Origin: Sphingobacterium sp. HMA12 | GTDB taxonomy: Bacteria > Bacteroidota > Bacteroidia > Sphingobacteriales > Sphingobacteriaceae | DNA: 64,000 bases | Assembly: GCF_002933815.1 (NCBI RefSeq) | Contig: NZ_BEYR01000001.1 | Location: 1 to 64,000 of the forward strand | Direction: 5' to 3' | The notes under the pieces: generated by a model | What the model was told of the DNA's origin: nothing | The model's database searches: none | What the model saw: only the letters and a program-made list of their open reading frames with translations | Shown here: piece after piece, positions 8,188 through 17,114 of the stretch | Position numbering within the stretch: the stretch's first letter is position 1 | How the letters are laid out: every line of letters begins with the position of its first letter | Made by a program: the position numbers and the translations under genes

Positions 8188-10911
8188 ATGAAGCACATAA
8201 AACTATTGACTTTATCGATAGGGATTTTAGGAGTCGGGACAGCATATGCACAGACTGCACCTACATTGCCTATTAATACGATCGTAGAACGGGTTCAAAA
8301 ATATTTTCAAGGTTACCCAACAGAAAAAGTACATCTGCACTTTGATAAACCTTATTATGCCGTGGGGGATACCCTATGGTTTTCTACTTATTTATCCCGG
8401 AACCTTCCAGAATATGAGCCGAGCAAAATCGCCTATGTGGAAGTATTGAATAGCCGCGACTCCCTTATTCAGACCTTTAGGATTCCGTTGGATAAAGGTA
8501 TTGGAAATGGGCAGATGGTGCTCGATCCACAGTTCATGGTGCAGGATAACTACCGCTTCAGAGCATATACCAAATGGATGTCAAATTTTGACGCTTCTTA
8601 CTTCTTCAATAAAATCGTTCCAATAGGTGATGTGATCAATAAGAAATTGACCACAAATATTGAGTTTCAGAATAATCTCAGTGGAAATAAAAGCCAAGCT
8701 GTCATACAGTTCAGGGATCGGACCGGCAAGCCGATGATTAATTCAAAGATCAACTGGGAGTTTGTCGCTGGATGGGAAACTGTCGATAAAGGTAAAGGTG
8801 AGACGGATGCGATGGGGAAAGTGACGATCAACCTATCGGCAAAAGAGAAGGCTAATCTGGAGAAAGGCCAACTAAAGGTGAGTATCCAGGAAAATAAAAA
8901 TGAAAAACCGTTATCCAGTTCTTTTCTGCTAAAAAATGCACTGTGGGATGCGGATGTGCAATTTTTTCCTGAGGGCGGAGACCTAATTGCCGGACTTGCC
9001 AAAAAGGTGGCTTTTAAAGCTGTGGGATCTGATGGCAAGAGTCTAAAAGTAAAAGGTTCAATCCTCGATTCAAAAGGAAAATCTGTTGCAGAATTTGAAG
9101 ATTTTGGATCGGGAATGGGTTACTTCTCCTTATTGCCTTTAGTTGGAGAAAACTACCAAGCCGTTATCAAATTTGACAATGGACAGGAACGTAAATATAA
9201 GCTTCCAGCTGTTGCTAATGATAAGGCAAATGTTGTATTTGTCAAGCAGGATGAAACAAATGCCGAATTTGCTGTTGTGACTAGCGAGGAGAATTTCTCG
9301 AAAAACCCAGCTCAATCTTACTATGTATTGGTTCAGTCGAATGGTCATCTCTGTTTTGGTGCTCAGGTTAATCTAAAATCTTCTTCAGCGCTGGTCAATA
9401 TTCCAAAAGAAAGATTACCTAACGGTATTGTCCAGGTTACTTTAATGACCCCTGACGGCAAACCTGTAAGTGAGCGCCTGGCATTTGTGCAGAGTGAGAA
9501 ATTGCTCAACATTCAAGTCGCCAGTGATAAACAAAGTTATAAAGCGAAAGATCTGGTTAATTTAAAGCTTTCCGTTGATAATAATGGACAGAAATATCCC
9601 GGCAATTATTCCGTTTCAGTAATTGATGAGTCTAAGGTCCCTTATAATGACCAAGCTGATCTCTCCATTGTGAGCAATTTTCTATTGACTTCGGATCTGA
9701 AAGGGAATGTCGAAAACCCAAATGCTTATTTTGATGAAAAAAATCCAAATCGTGAAAAGGCGTTGGATGCCTTATTAATGACACAGGGATACCGACGTTT
9801 TGAATATCCCGCATTAATCGCTGAAAAATTACCTCAGGTCAGTTTTCTTCCTGAACAAGGGATCGAGTTATCGGGAATTCTGCGAATGAATACCGGTCGT
9901 CCATATCCGAATGGAGGCCTGTTGTTGTCTGTACCTTCGCGAAATATCAAAAAGGATGTATACACCGATCAAAATGGCCGCTTTACATTCAAAGACCTTG
10001 TTTTTCCTGACTCATCTAAAGTGACTGTAAATGCGCGGTCAAATGATAATTACCGGAGCTTGGTAATCAATATGGATCAGAGTTACTATCCCGAAATAGA
10101 TAAGAATAATGGCTATAAAAGCTACTTTGTTCCCAATATAGACCAAGCATTTGCGCCTTATTTGGATAATAGCCGCAAAGAGTATCGAAAATCCATTTTG
10201 TTGGATGAAGTAGAGGTAACAGGAGTCCAGAAAAAAGTCATCACCAATAAGGATTTTCCGTCGATTTCGGGCTTGTCTATGCCTGAACATCGTATTGAGC
10301 CAGAACGTTTGACGGGGTGTAATGTGTTGACCATGTGCCTGCAGACTGTTTTAACGGGGATTACCTATGACCCTCAAACATTGAAATATTATGTTTCGCG
10401 TGATTATAATGCTGGTGGACGTACACCTGTTCAGTTTTTTCTAAATGGTATGGCTATTGACGAACCCGGATTGAACAGTATCAATGTGGCGGATATCGAG
10501 GGGATAGAAATCTTTTTGCGTGACGAATTGGGGACGGTATCAAGAATGTATCAAAACAATGGTGTTGTCTCTATTTATACAAAGAAAGTGGAGGCCAAGA
10601 AACCTCGGATGGCCTTGAGTGAAATTGAGAAACTCCTGCCAAAATCGAATGTTATAGACATGTTCCCGCTAGGCTATGTTAAAGAACGTAAGTTCTACAC
10701 ACCAAAATATGATACGCCAGAGCGAAAATCGGCAAATGATCTGCGGACTACGATTTATTGGAATCCAAAGGTAACGGTAACCGAGACAGGGGAGGCCGCC
10801 GTTCAATTCTACAATGCGGATGGAAACGGCAGTTATAAAGTAATTGTAGAAGGGATGGACCAGACGGGTAATATCGGTCGAAAAGTGATCAACTATCGCG
10901 TACAGCCCTAA
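8188..10911 (+). CDS. Large exported protein with MG2-like and TonB-plug-like domains
   Basis: This 907-residue protein has a clear signal peptide (cleavage near AYAQ-TA, residue 22). The start resembles the macroglobulin MG2-type domains common in Bacteroidota surface proteins (EKVHLHFDKPYYAVGDT). Several beta-sandwich repeats follow, then a carboxypeptidase-regulatory-like segment near residues 560-620. The C-terminal third resembles a TonB receptor plug (TPVQFFLNGMAIDEPGLNSI, then IEGIEIF). There is no beta barrel after the plug, so it is not a standard receptor. Such proteins are widespread in the phylum and functionally unknown. A role in surface assembly or export is only a guess. Confidence 0.75.
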   Translation: MKHIKLLTLSIGILGVGTAYAQTAPTLPINTIVERVQKYFQGYPTEKVHLHFDKPYYAVGDTLWFSTYLSRNLPEYEPSKIAYVEVLNSRDSLIQTFRIPLDKGIGNGQMVLDPQFMVQDNYRFRAYTKWMSNFDASYFFNKIVPIGDVINKKLTTNIEFQNNLSGNKSQAVIQFRDRTGKPMINSKINWEFVAGWETVDKGKGETDAMGKVTINLSAKEKANLEKGQLKVSIQENKNEKPLSSSFLLKNALWDADVQFFPEGGDLIAGLAKKVAFKAVGSDGKSLKVKGSILDSKGKSVAEFEDFGSGMGYFSLLPLVGENYQAVIKFDNGQERKYKLPAVANDKANVVFVKQDETNAEFAVVTSEENFSKNPAQSYYVLVQSNGHLCFGAQVNLKSSSALVNIPKERLPNGIVQVTLMTPDGKPVSERLAFVQSEKLLNIQVASDKQSYKAKDLVNLKLSVDNNGQKYPGNYSVSVIDESKVPYNDQADLSIVSNFLLTSDLKGNVENPNAYFDEKNPNREKALDALLMTQGYRRFEYPALIAEKLPQVSFLPEQGIELSGILRMNTGRPYPNGGLLLSVPSRNIKKDVYTDQNGRFTFKDLVFPDSSKVTVNARSNDNYRSLVINMDQSYYPEIDKNNGYKSYFVPNIDQAFAPYLDNSRKEYRKSILLDEVEVTGVQKKVITNKDFPSISGLSMPEHRIEPERLTGCNVLTMCLQTVLTGITYDPQTLKYYVSRDYNAGGRTPVQFFLNGMAIDEPGLNSINVADIEGIEIFLRDELGTVSRMYQNNGVVSIYTKKVEAKKPRMALSEIEKLLPKSNVIDMFPLGYVKERKFYTPKYDTPERKSANDLRTTIYWNPKVTVTETGEAAVQFYNADGNGSYKVIVEGMDQTGNIGRKVINYRVQP

Positions 10912-10940
10912 TGAGATCGAGGTTAATGTAATACAAAAGA

Positions 10941-10973
10941 AACGCTGTTCTTTGAAAAGGGCAGCGTTTTTTT
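10941..10973 (+). terminator. Terminator after the MG2-like gene
   Basis: A 7-bp stem AACGCTG/CAGCGTT (10941-10947 with 10962-10968) is followed by a run of T. It lies 30 nt past the stop codon. Confidence 0.8.
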
Positions 10974-10980
10974 ACGTCAT

Positions 10981-11011
10981 AAAAAACACCTCCTTGATGG
11001 GCAAGGAGGTG
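10981..11011 (-). terminator. Strong hairpin, possible terminator for tdk
   Basis: A perfect 9-bp stem CACCTCCTT/AAGGAGGTG (10987-10995 with 11003-11011). Read on the minus strand it is followed by six U, as in a terminator, though it lies 240 bp past the tdk stop. Read on the plus strand it stands 28 nt before the 39-codon ORF at 11039 and holds an AGGAGG sequence in its 3' arm. Confidence 0.5.
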
Positions 11012-11038
11012 CAAACTAACCAATTATAAACCTAAATT

Positions 11039-11158
11039 ATGAAAAGTATTTTGTCGCTTTTGAAAGCGTTTATCTTCTTATTTGTAAGTATATTTCAAAT
11101 CTTATGCCAAATTGATTCCCGGTCTATCTGGCAGTTATTTCTAACAGAAATGTTATAA
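11039..11158 (+). CDS. 39-codon ORF with signal-peptide-like start (leader or gene remnant)
   Basis: ATG at 11039 opens 39 codons: a basic start (MKSILSLLK), a hydrophobic core (AFIFLFVSIFQILC) and a short polar tail. The hairpin at 10987-11011 and the sequence around 11017-11040 resemble the leaders I know upstream of SusC-type TonB receptor genes in this phylum. This reads as the signal peptide of an outer-membrane gene whose body is gone, or as a small membrane peptide. Only 94 bp separate its stop from the end of the opposing tdk gene. Confidence 0.4.
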   Translation: MKSILSLLKAFIFLFVSIFQILCQIDSRSIWQLFLTEML

Positions 11159-11252
11159 ATTGACCAGATAAAAGCAACCGACAGCCAGCTGTTTTCGATT
11201 GCAATGATAGGATATTCGGTAAAAGAATGAAATGGTTATTGAAGATTGTATC

Positions 11253-11858
11253 CTAGCGTTGACTATGTGAGTGGCCCTGTTGGTCCAAATGATAATAACA
11301 TTGTCTACAGCGGGGCTCATAGGCTTCCTTTTCACCGAGTAGCACGGTTTGCGTGTCATCTGTCAGCCGATAAGAATAATTCGCTGGAGCGCCGCATTGC
11401 ATGCATACAGCGTGAACTTTGGTGACATGTTCAGCTACTGCCATTAAACTTGGTATTGGGCCGAAGGGTTGACCTTTATAATCCATATCCAAGCCGGCAA
11501 TAATCACCCGAATCCCACTATTTGCCAATTTGACACATACTTCTGTCAATCCGTCATCAAAAAATTGTGCTTCATCTATGCCAACAACTTGAGTAGCCGA
11601 ACTCAATAGTAGAATTGCTGAAGAATTTTCAACCGGAGTAGATGGGATACTATTGCTATCGTGGGAAACGACCAATTTTTCATCATATCGTTTATCGACT
11701 GCAGGCTTGAAAATTTCAACGTTAAGCCGTGCATATTGTGCCCGTTTTAGCCTGCGTATCAATTCTTCGGTTTTGCCTGAGAACATTGATCCACAGATAA
11801 CCTCAATACTTCCATATCGAGCTGGTCTCAATGTCAGATTATGTTCGGAAAAAAGCAT
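11253..11858 (-). CDS. tdk: Thymidine kinase, type II
   Basis: It phosphorylates thymidine to dTMP in the salvage pathway. The P-loop GSMFSGKT is at residues 23-30. The DEAQFFDD segment carries the second nucleotide-binding acidic residues. Two CxxC pairs near the C terminus (CMQC and CRQC) form the structural zinc site of type II enzymes. The 201-residue length is normal. It is a single gene on the minus strand, flanked by plus-strand genes. Confidence 0.96.
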   Translation of the reverse strand: MLFSEHNLTLRPARYGSIEVICGSMFSGKTEELIRRLKRAQYARLNVEIFKPAVDKRYDEKLVVSHDSNSIPSTPVENSSAILLLSSATQVVGIDEAQFFDDGLTEVCVKLANSGIRVIIAGLDMDYKGQPFGPIPSLMAVAEHVTKVHAVCMQCGAPANYSYRLTDDTQTVLLGEKEAYEPRCRQCYYHLDQQGHSHSQR

Positions 11859-12092
11859 TTGATTAAATTATTTTTTTCGGATAGTCAGCAAATAAGGTGT
11901 TATTTGTCCATAGACCTCCTATTATATTCTGTTTTTGACAATGCTAATATCAGAATTAAATATTAAATTTGAGTAGCAAAAAAGTGAATACAAATTCAAA
12001 TATTTATAAATCAAAGGATTGAGTTTTCCACTTTTTAAGGTAAGGAATGTAAAGGTATTATAAACGATTAACAGGCGATTTCAAATAGAATT

Positions 12093-13088
12093 ATGGGTAC
12101 TAAAGAAGAAATTTTTAATAAGATAGGAGATTTATTACAGGATTTGAATGCACAGTATTTGGCTTTATCAGAAAAAGACAGTGCTACTGATTTAAGTTAT
12201 TTGGTGAGTTTGGAAGCGAAAGCGCAATCTGTGGCGGCTTATGTGACTTTGCTTAAGACAGATGTTGTATTACAAGGCGGGCAAGTTCAAAATACCTTAA
12301 AAGAATCGGTGTTGGAGAGCAAAAAAATAGCATTTAATGATTATTTTACGCCACCCTCTTCGATACGGACATCTACCCAGCCCATTGTTGAAACCGAAAA
12401 TACCGTACAGCATATTGCGGATGGTAACGTATCTAAAACGTCAAATGGAGAGGCTGTTGAAGTACAGCAGGAAATAGAAGAAACAGTAGATTTTCCGACA
12501 GTTTCGTCTTCGACCAAGATCCCTAGTGAAGCTAATCCTACACAAGTTGATGATGCGGAGCTGACCACACTTGAAGCTACTGTAGAACCTGTTGAAGAAA
12601 ATCAGTATACCATAAATGAACCCAAGATAGGCCTTGTTGATGAGGAAGCAGTGGTGGTTACAGAGGTTGTAGAAGAACCAAAACAGGTTATCATCGAGGA
12701 AATTCAAGAGAACCTTATCCAGGAAGAAGTCAATACGGTAGTGGAGGAGGCTCCTTCTAGACCGCTCACCTTAAATGAGATTATCTCACAGCAAAAGCAA
12801 GCCGGAGTACAGAACCGGGTATATCAAGTCAATCAATCCGGAAGTTCCGATAAACTGACTGATATAAAAACCGGAATAAGTTTGAACGATAAGCTTTTAT
12901 TTATTAAAGACCTATTTAATGGCTATAGTTTAGCTTATAGCGAAGCGGTAGAGTTATTAAACAGATTTAGCAGCTATGCGGAAGCTGATGCATTTTTGCA
13001 AACTAATTACGCAATCAAAAACAGGTGGGCAGATAAACCCCATACTGTTGAAAAATTATATGAGGTATTGCGAAGAAGGTATAGCTAG
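12093..13088 (+). CDS. Uncharacterised acidic protein with a conserved-looking C-terminal domain
   Basis: I do not recognise this 331-residue protein. Residues 1 to about 75 are predicted helical. The middle (about 100-235) is low in complexity and rich in Glu, Val and Thr, probably disordered. The last 85 residues (from LTDIKTGISLNDKLLFIKDL) look compact and helical, with several aromatic residues. There is no signal peptide or membrane helix, so it is probably cytoplasmic. A helical C-terminal domain on an acidic linker could suit a scaffold or DNA- or division-associated protein, but nothing here proves that. It is monocistronic, with a terminator downstream. Confidence 0.7.
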   Translation: MGTKEEIFNKIGDLLQDLNAQYLALSEKDSATDLSYLVSLEAKAQSVAAYVTLLKTDVVLQGGQVQNTLKESVLESKKIAFNDYFTPPSSIRTSTQPIVETENTVQHIADGNVSKTSNGEAVEVQQEIEETVDFPTVSSSTKIPSEANPTQVDDAELTTLEATVEPVEENQYTINEPKIGLVDEEAVVVTEVVEEPKQVIIEEIQENLIQEEVNTVVEEAPSRPLTLNEIISQQKQAGVQNRVYQVNQSGSSDKLTDIKTGISLNDKLLFIKDLFNGYSLAYSEAVELLNRFSSYAEADAFLQTNYAIKNRWADKPHTVEKLYEVLRRRYS

Positions 13089-13110
13089 TGCATAATTCCC
13101 TCATATCATA

Positions 13111-13150
13111 AAAAAAGCATCTTTAATCCATTTAATGATGCTTTTTTTTA
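13111..13150. terminator. Bidirectional terminator
   Basis: The stem AAAAAAGCATC/GATGCTTTTTT (13111-13121 with 13138-13148) has U runs on both strands. It serves the acidic-protein gene (plus) and the gene at 13179 (minus), which converge here. Confidence 0.8.
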
Positions 13151-13178
13151 TGAATTGAATAGGAAATATTGTTTGCTA

Positions 13179-13805
13179 TTATTTCAATTGAAATTGCAAC
13201 CAGTCTTTGCCCTCGTGGCCATAAACGAAATATTTTGGCTGAAAGATCTCCGCTAAAGATTCCAGCTCAGTAAGGTATTCGTATCCTGGGATTTGGGCAA
13301 AACCGGGTTTTGTCATAATGAAAAGCTGATCGAGTTCAATGGCCTTTGATTGTGCAATTGAAGGATCATTTAATACTAGCGGAATACGGGTAAATACAGT
13401 TTCGTCGCTGTCAATTAGAATAATTTTATCTGCCTCATGGGCAGTTGTTGTTGGAATTCCGCCTGCTATTTTGATAGACTCGTGTAGATAGGCAGATTCA
13501 TTGATCTCCAGTGGCTCAATTCGATCTAAAACCAATACTTTGGGTCTGTCACTGGCCGTTATAAATTTGAGCTTGTGAATCAAGATACTGGTTTCATCTT
13601 CTATTTTTTCTATAAGCGCATTGATGTTTTCTTCGCTGTTTAATTCTTCGCCAAGTGTATTGATATAGGCGATGACGTCTTCGATGCTAACGATTGCCGA
13701 TTGCTTTGCTGCTAACTTAGCGTATGTTTCTGGTGAGAAAGTGCTATTATTTAGATTCAGCTGTTCCAAAAAATGGGCAACTAATTTTTCCTGATTGCTT
13801 TGCAT
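13179..13805 (-). CDS. Uncharacterised cytoplasmic protein
   Basis: A 208-residue soluble protein that I cannot assign. The start is set at the ATG at 13805, because the upstream in-frame extension would cross the promoter. The N-terminal half is helical and acidic. The C-terminal half alternates strands and helices (KIILIDSDETVF, DQLFIMTKPGF, PKYFVYGHEGKDW), as in a small alpha/beta domain. There is no signal peptide. It is divergent from ybaB with 99 bp between start codons, and transcription probably begins at or next to its start codon. Confidence 0.7.
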   Translation of the reverse strand: MQSNQEKLVAHFLEQLNLNNSTFSPETYAKLAAKQSAIVSIEDVIAYINTLGEELNSEENINALIEKIEDETSILIHKLKFITASDRPKVLVLDRIEPLEINESAYLHESIKIAGGIPTTTAHEADKIILIDSDETVFTRIPLVLNDPSIAQSKAIELDQLFIMTKPGFAQIPGYEYLTELESLAEIFQPKYFVYGHEGKDWLQFQLK

Positions 13806-13809
13806 GCTG

Positions 13810-13817
13810 CAAAAATA
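13810..13817 (-). promoter_or_regulatory. -7 promoter element five bases before a start codon
   Basis: TATTTTTG on the minus strand fits TAnnTTTG exactly and ends 4 nt before the ATG at 13805. Since transcription usually starts about 5-7 nt after this element, the mRNA would have almost no 5' leader. Confidence 0.5.
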
Positions 13818-13904
13818 CAAAAAGGCGAGCATTAGCGAAAGTAAATTAGCAATAGTAGGTATTGGAGGATTTTTGTAAATTGGCATCAAATAAATGTGAT
13901 AGAT

Positions 13905-14210
13905 ATGTTTGACAAATTATTTCAGGCACAGCAAAAAGCAGAAGAAATCAAGAAAAGACTAGATACAATTTCGGTATCCGGTGAAGCTGAGGGTGGTTTG
14001 ATCCGAGTAGTGGCAACAGCCAATAAAGAGATTAAAGAGATTACGATAGATCCTGTTTTTTTGTCTAATGCGGATAAAGAAGAATTGGAGGAATTATTGG
14101 TTGTTGCTTTGAACAAGGCAATAGTCCAAGCAGAGAATATCAGTCAGGCTGAAATGCAGGCGGCAAGTAAAGATATGTTAGGCGGCTTAGGCGGCTTATT
14201 TAATCAATAG
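13905..14210 (+). CDS. ybaB: YbaB/EbfC family nucleoid-associated protein
   Basis: A small dimeric DNA-binding protein of about 100 residues. The helical start (MFDKLFQAQQKAEEIKKRL) is followed by the conserved beta section (GGLIRVVATANKEIKEITID) and a Gly-rich end (LGGLGGLFNQ). I use the ATG at 13905 (101 residues) rather than the GTG at 13896, because the family starts at this Met-Phe. YbaB often sits beside recR or dnaX; here it precedes the UPF0173 gene by 4 nt, so the two are probably cotranscribed. Confidence 0.92.
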   Translation: MFDKLFQAQQKAEEIKKRLDTISVSGEAEGGLIRVVATANKEIKEITIDPVFLSNADKEELEELLVVALNKAIVQAENISQAEMQAASKDMLGGLGGLFNQ

Positions 14211-14214
14211 CAAT

Positions 14215-14904
14215 ATGATCATGAAAGCAACTTATTACGGTCAATCTTGTGTTGAGTTTGATTTTGATGGAACGAAGGTCTTATTGGACCCTTTCGTAAC
14301 GTATAATCCACTGGCAAAAGCAATTGATGTAAACGCGATTAAACCCGATTACATCTTTTTAAGCCACGGACATCAGGATCATGTCGCAGATATGGCTACC
14401 ATCCAAAAGAATAGCGATGCTACAGTATTGGCCATTGTGGAGACAGCGGCTTGGGTAAAAAGACAAGGTGTGCCTGACGATAAGGTGGTTGAGTTCAATT
14501 TGGGCGGTACGGTACAGCTCCCTTTTGGCACTGTCAAGATGGTTTATGCTGCACATACAAATAGTACGCCCGATGGCCAATATGGTGGATTTCCGGTAGG
14601 ATTTGTCTTTAATGTACAGGGGAAAAAGATCTATTTCGCCGGCGATACGGCGTTGACCATGGAAATGAAGCTGTTGGCAGACCTGAAATTAGATTGGGCA
14701 TTTTTACCAATCGGTGGATACTACACCATGGATGTAGATGATGCGATCAAAGCAGCGGAGTTTATTAACTGTTCACGTGTGGTAGGGATTCATTATGATT
14801 CATTCCCGCCAATTCAGATTGATAAACAAAAGGCCTTGGACAAATTTCAAAACGAAGATATTTCACTGTCTCTTCCGAAAATAGGAGAAACAATAACATT
14901 GTAA
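14215..14904 (+). CDS. UPF0173 metal-dependent hydrolase (metallo-beta-lactamase fold)
   Basis: A 229-residue single-domain enzyme. The metal motif SHGHQDHVAD (from residue 46) gives HxHxDH, and later AAHTN, GDTAL and GIHYDSFP supply the remaining ligands. The start ATYYGQSCVEF matches the UPF0173 (YtkL-like) family. The substrate is unknown. An alternative start is the Met codon at 14221. It follows ybaB with a 4-nt gap and ends at a strong terminator. Confidence 0.9.
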   Translation: MIMKATYYGQSCVEFDFDGTKVLLDPFVTYNPLAKAIDVNAIKPDYIFLSHGHQDHVADMATIQKNSDATVLAIVETAAWVKRQGVPDDKVVEFNLGGTVQLPFGTVKMVYAAHTNSTPDGQYGGFPVGFVFNVQGKKIYFAGDTALTMEMKLLADLKLDWAFLPIGGYYTMDVDDAIKAAEFINCSRVVGIHYDSFPPIQIDKQKALDKFQNEDISLSLPKIGETITL

Positions 14905-14910
14905 ACGACA

Positions 14911-14937
14911 AAAAGCCGAATTAGTTCGGCTTTTTTT
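14911..14937 (+). terminator. Terminator of ybaB-UPF0173
   Basis: A 10-bp perfect stem AAAAGCCGAA/TTCGGCTTTT (14911-14920 with 14925-14934) with a T run, 6 nt after the stop codon. Confidence 0.9.
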
Positions 14938-14982
14938 GCTTAAATAAATTTTACCTAACTATGCTGTTGTCCCATAGTTCTC

Positions 14983-15804
14983 CTAGGATGAGATGACGAT
15001 TTTCTTGAGATCTTCTAAGCTGAAAAGAGGGGTGTCAATGATTTTGTTTTTAAGGATCTGTTCCTTATTCTCTTCAAAATAGAATAGCTTCCATTCGCCA
15101 TTTTTGTATTCTAAGCTACTTAGATTTTCGATCCAATCACCCGAATTCATATAGGTGCAGGTGCCTTTTCGGGTGATAACTTCCTTTATCTGGGGTTGAT
15201 GAATATGACCGCAGATCACGAAATCATAATTTTTTTCAATCGCCAGTTCTGTTGCTGTATGCTCAAAGTCCGAGACGTATTTGACGGCCTTTTTAACAGA
15301 GTTTTTGATTTTTTTTGAGAGTGAATATTTCTCTTTTCCCATTTTATCCAGGCAATAGTTAATGACATTGTTGAGCTGTATCAGTTTGTCATAACCCCAA
15401 CCGCCAAGTTTTGCCAGCCATTTCGAATGGTGAATGGATGCATCGAAAACATCGCCGTGAAAGATCCATACTTTTTGACTATTGAGTGAAAGAAGCAGTT
15501 TATTGCTCAGTTTGATATTACCAAGTTTAAGATCCGTAAATTTACGAAGCATTTCGTCATGATTGCCAGTTATGTAATGAACTTCAGTACCTGTTGAACT
15601 CATGTCGATGATCTTCTTGATGACCTTTAAATGATCTTGGGGAAAGTAGCTTTTCTTAAATTGCCAAATATCGACAATATCACCATTTAGGATCAATATC
15701 TTGGGTGCGACAGATTCTAGGTAAAGTAAAAGTTCTTTGGCTCTACTTCCGTATGTACCTAAGTGTATGTCTGAGAGTACAAGTATATCAAGGCTTCTTT
15801 TCAT
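14983..15804 (-). CDS. LpxH-like metallophosphoesterase (UDP-2,3-diacylglucosamine diphosphatase type)
   Basis: A calcineurin-like phosphoesterase with all core motifs: SDIHLG (from residue 11), GDIVDIW (from about 41), GNHDE (from about 80), HGD (from about 114) and GHIHQP (from about 195). LpxH-type enzymes cleave UDP-2,3-diacylglucosamine in lipid A synthesis. Many Bacteroidota carry such a homologue annotated in this way, but other substrates are possible. It is 273 residues long with no signal peptide, and is a single minus-strand gene converging on the UPF0173 terminator. Confidence 0.8.
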   Translation of the reverse strand: MKRSLDILVLSDIHLGTYGSRAKELLLYLESVAPKILILNGDIVDIWQFKKSYFPQDHLKVIKKIIDMSSTGTEVHYITGNHDEMLRKFTDLKLGNIKLSNKLLLSLNSQKVWIFHGDVFDASIHHSKWLAKLGGWGYDKLIQLNNVINYCLDKMGKEKYSLSKKIKNSVKKAVKYVSDFEHTATELAIEKNYDFVICGHIHQPQIKEVITRKGTCTYMNSGDWIENLSSLEYKNGEWKLFYFEENKEQILKNKIIDTPLFSLEDLKKIVISS

Positions 15805-15950
15805 CGGAATAAACTATAAATATTCTTTTTACAAAAAAAAAGTAAATTTATTTTGTATTGATGAAATTCCTGTTATTAAATCATTAAAATATCCTGTAAA
15901 GCAGTATAGGTAAGTTTATTAGAATTTAATATTAGCTTATTTTAGTCAAT

Positions 15951-15980
15951 AAAAAAGGTGTCTGATCCAGATCAGACACC
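15951..15980 (-). terminator. Terminator after the GlcNAc-type kinase
   Basis: A perfect 10-bp stem GGTGTCTGAT/ATCAGACACC with a CCAG loop, followed on the minus strand by six U. It lies 30 nt past the kinase stop. Confidence 0.9.
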
Positions 15981-16009
15981 CTAAAATATGTTAAAGATTA
16001 TTTACCTTC

Positions 16010-16873
16010 TTATTTGGCAACTGCAGCTGCTCTATCAATGTGGAACTGGACAAGATCATCAATTGGAGAACGCAGGATTTTACCTACTTTCATACCATAT
16101 TGTTCTGCCTTTTCAGCCAGTACATTTCTGAAATTATAACCTACTGAACCAATGCAATTGAATGTATAGCTCTGGTAATTAGGATATTTGCTGACTAAAT
16201 TTCTAAAGAATGCTTCAAATGCTTCATCGACAATATTACGTGTATATTCGATGTTCACATTGTTGTCATAGACGAATTTGCTAAAACTTGCACAGAAACG
16301 GTTAGGCATTGGTTTGGTATAAACCGCATCCATAATTTCGTCCTTTGTCATTTTATAGGTATTCCAAAAAACTTCTTTGACATCTTTAGGCATTAAATTA
16401 CGAACATAGTCTGCAAGTAATTTTTTACCAATGTAACTACCCGATCCCTCATCACCTAAAATGTAAGCTCCGGAGTCAATATTTAGCGTAATTTCTTTAC
16501 CATCATAAAGACAAGAATTTGTTCCTGTACCCAAAATTGCAGCAAATCCGGCTTGAGATCCTAATAATGCTCTCGCAGCAGCAAGTAGATCATGTCCTAC
16601 TTCCACTTTCGCTGTAGTAAATACTTGTTTTAAAGCATCAACTACAATCTGAGCTTTTTCTTTATTATGGACACCAGCGCCATAATAATTTACTTCCGCG
16701 ATTTTTTCAAAAGGTAAATCCTGCGGTAATCCTTTTTTTAGGGAGTTTACAATGTATTCACTGTCAACAAAATAAGGGTTATACCCCTCTGTATTGAAGT
16801 AGATTTTTTTATTTGAATCATCTAACAAACACCAGTTTGTTTTTGTTGATCCCCCGTCAGCAATGATTATCAT
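16010..16873 (-). CDS. N-acetylglucosamine kinase-like protein (BadF/BadG ATPase family)
   Basis: A 287-residue ASKHA-fold kinase. The phosphate-1 motif is DGGSTKTNW (residues 6-14), phosphate-2 lies around AAILGTGTNS, and a Gly-rich adenosine motif LGDEGSGSYIG is present. The BadF/BcrA-type family includes GlcNAc and glucosamine kinases, and this is the usual assignment in Bacteroidota. The upstream sugar:H+ MFS gene on the same strand supports an amino-sugar role, but the substrate is inferred. It ends at a strong terminator. Confidence 0.82.
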   Translation of the reverse strand: MIIIADGGSTKTNWCLLDDSNKKIYFNTEGYNPYFVDSEYIVNSLKKGLPQDLPFEKIAEVNYYGAGVHNKEKAQIVVDALKQVFTTAKVEVGHDLLAAARALLGSQAGFAAILGTGTNSCLYDGKEITLNIDSGAYILGDEGSGSYIGKKLLADYVRNLMPKDVKEVFWNTYKMTKDEIMDAVYTKPMPNRFCASFSKFVYDNNVNIEYTRNIVDEAFEAFFRNLVSKYPNYQSYTFNCIGSVGYNFRNVLAEKAEQYGMKVGKILRSPIDDLVQFHIDRAAAVAK

Positions 16874-17021
16874 TATTGAGTAGTTTTAATTGTGTTTATC
16901 GTTATAAAATGAGTAATCAATTCATTAATCAATTCCCCGAAAATACATTTTTTAATTTTAAATATCATAATTTATCCATGTATTTTTAAAAAAATAAATT
17001 TTATGAATTCGCTCATTATAT

Positions 17022-17055
17022 AAAAAAACTGGCTTAACAATGTCGTTAAGCCAGT
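17022..17055 (-). terminator. Terminator after the sugar transporter
   Basis: An 11-bp perfect stem ACTGGCTTAAC/GTTAAGCCAGT (17028-17038 with 17045-17055) with a U run on the minus strand. It separates the transporter from the kinase gene. Confidence 0.85.
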
Positions 17056-17114
17056 TTTTGATTAGTGTAATAAAATTGTTTAAATAGTGTACTATTTACA
17101 ATTAGTTGATGCTA

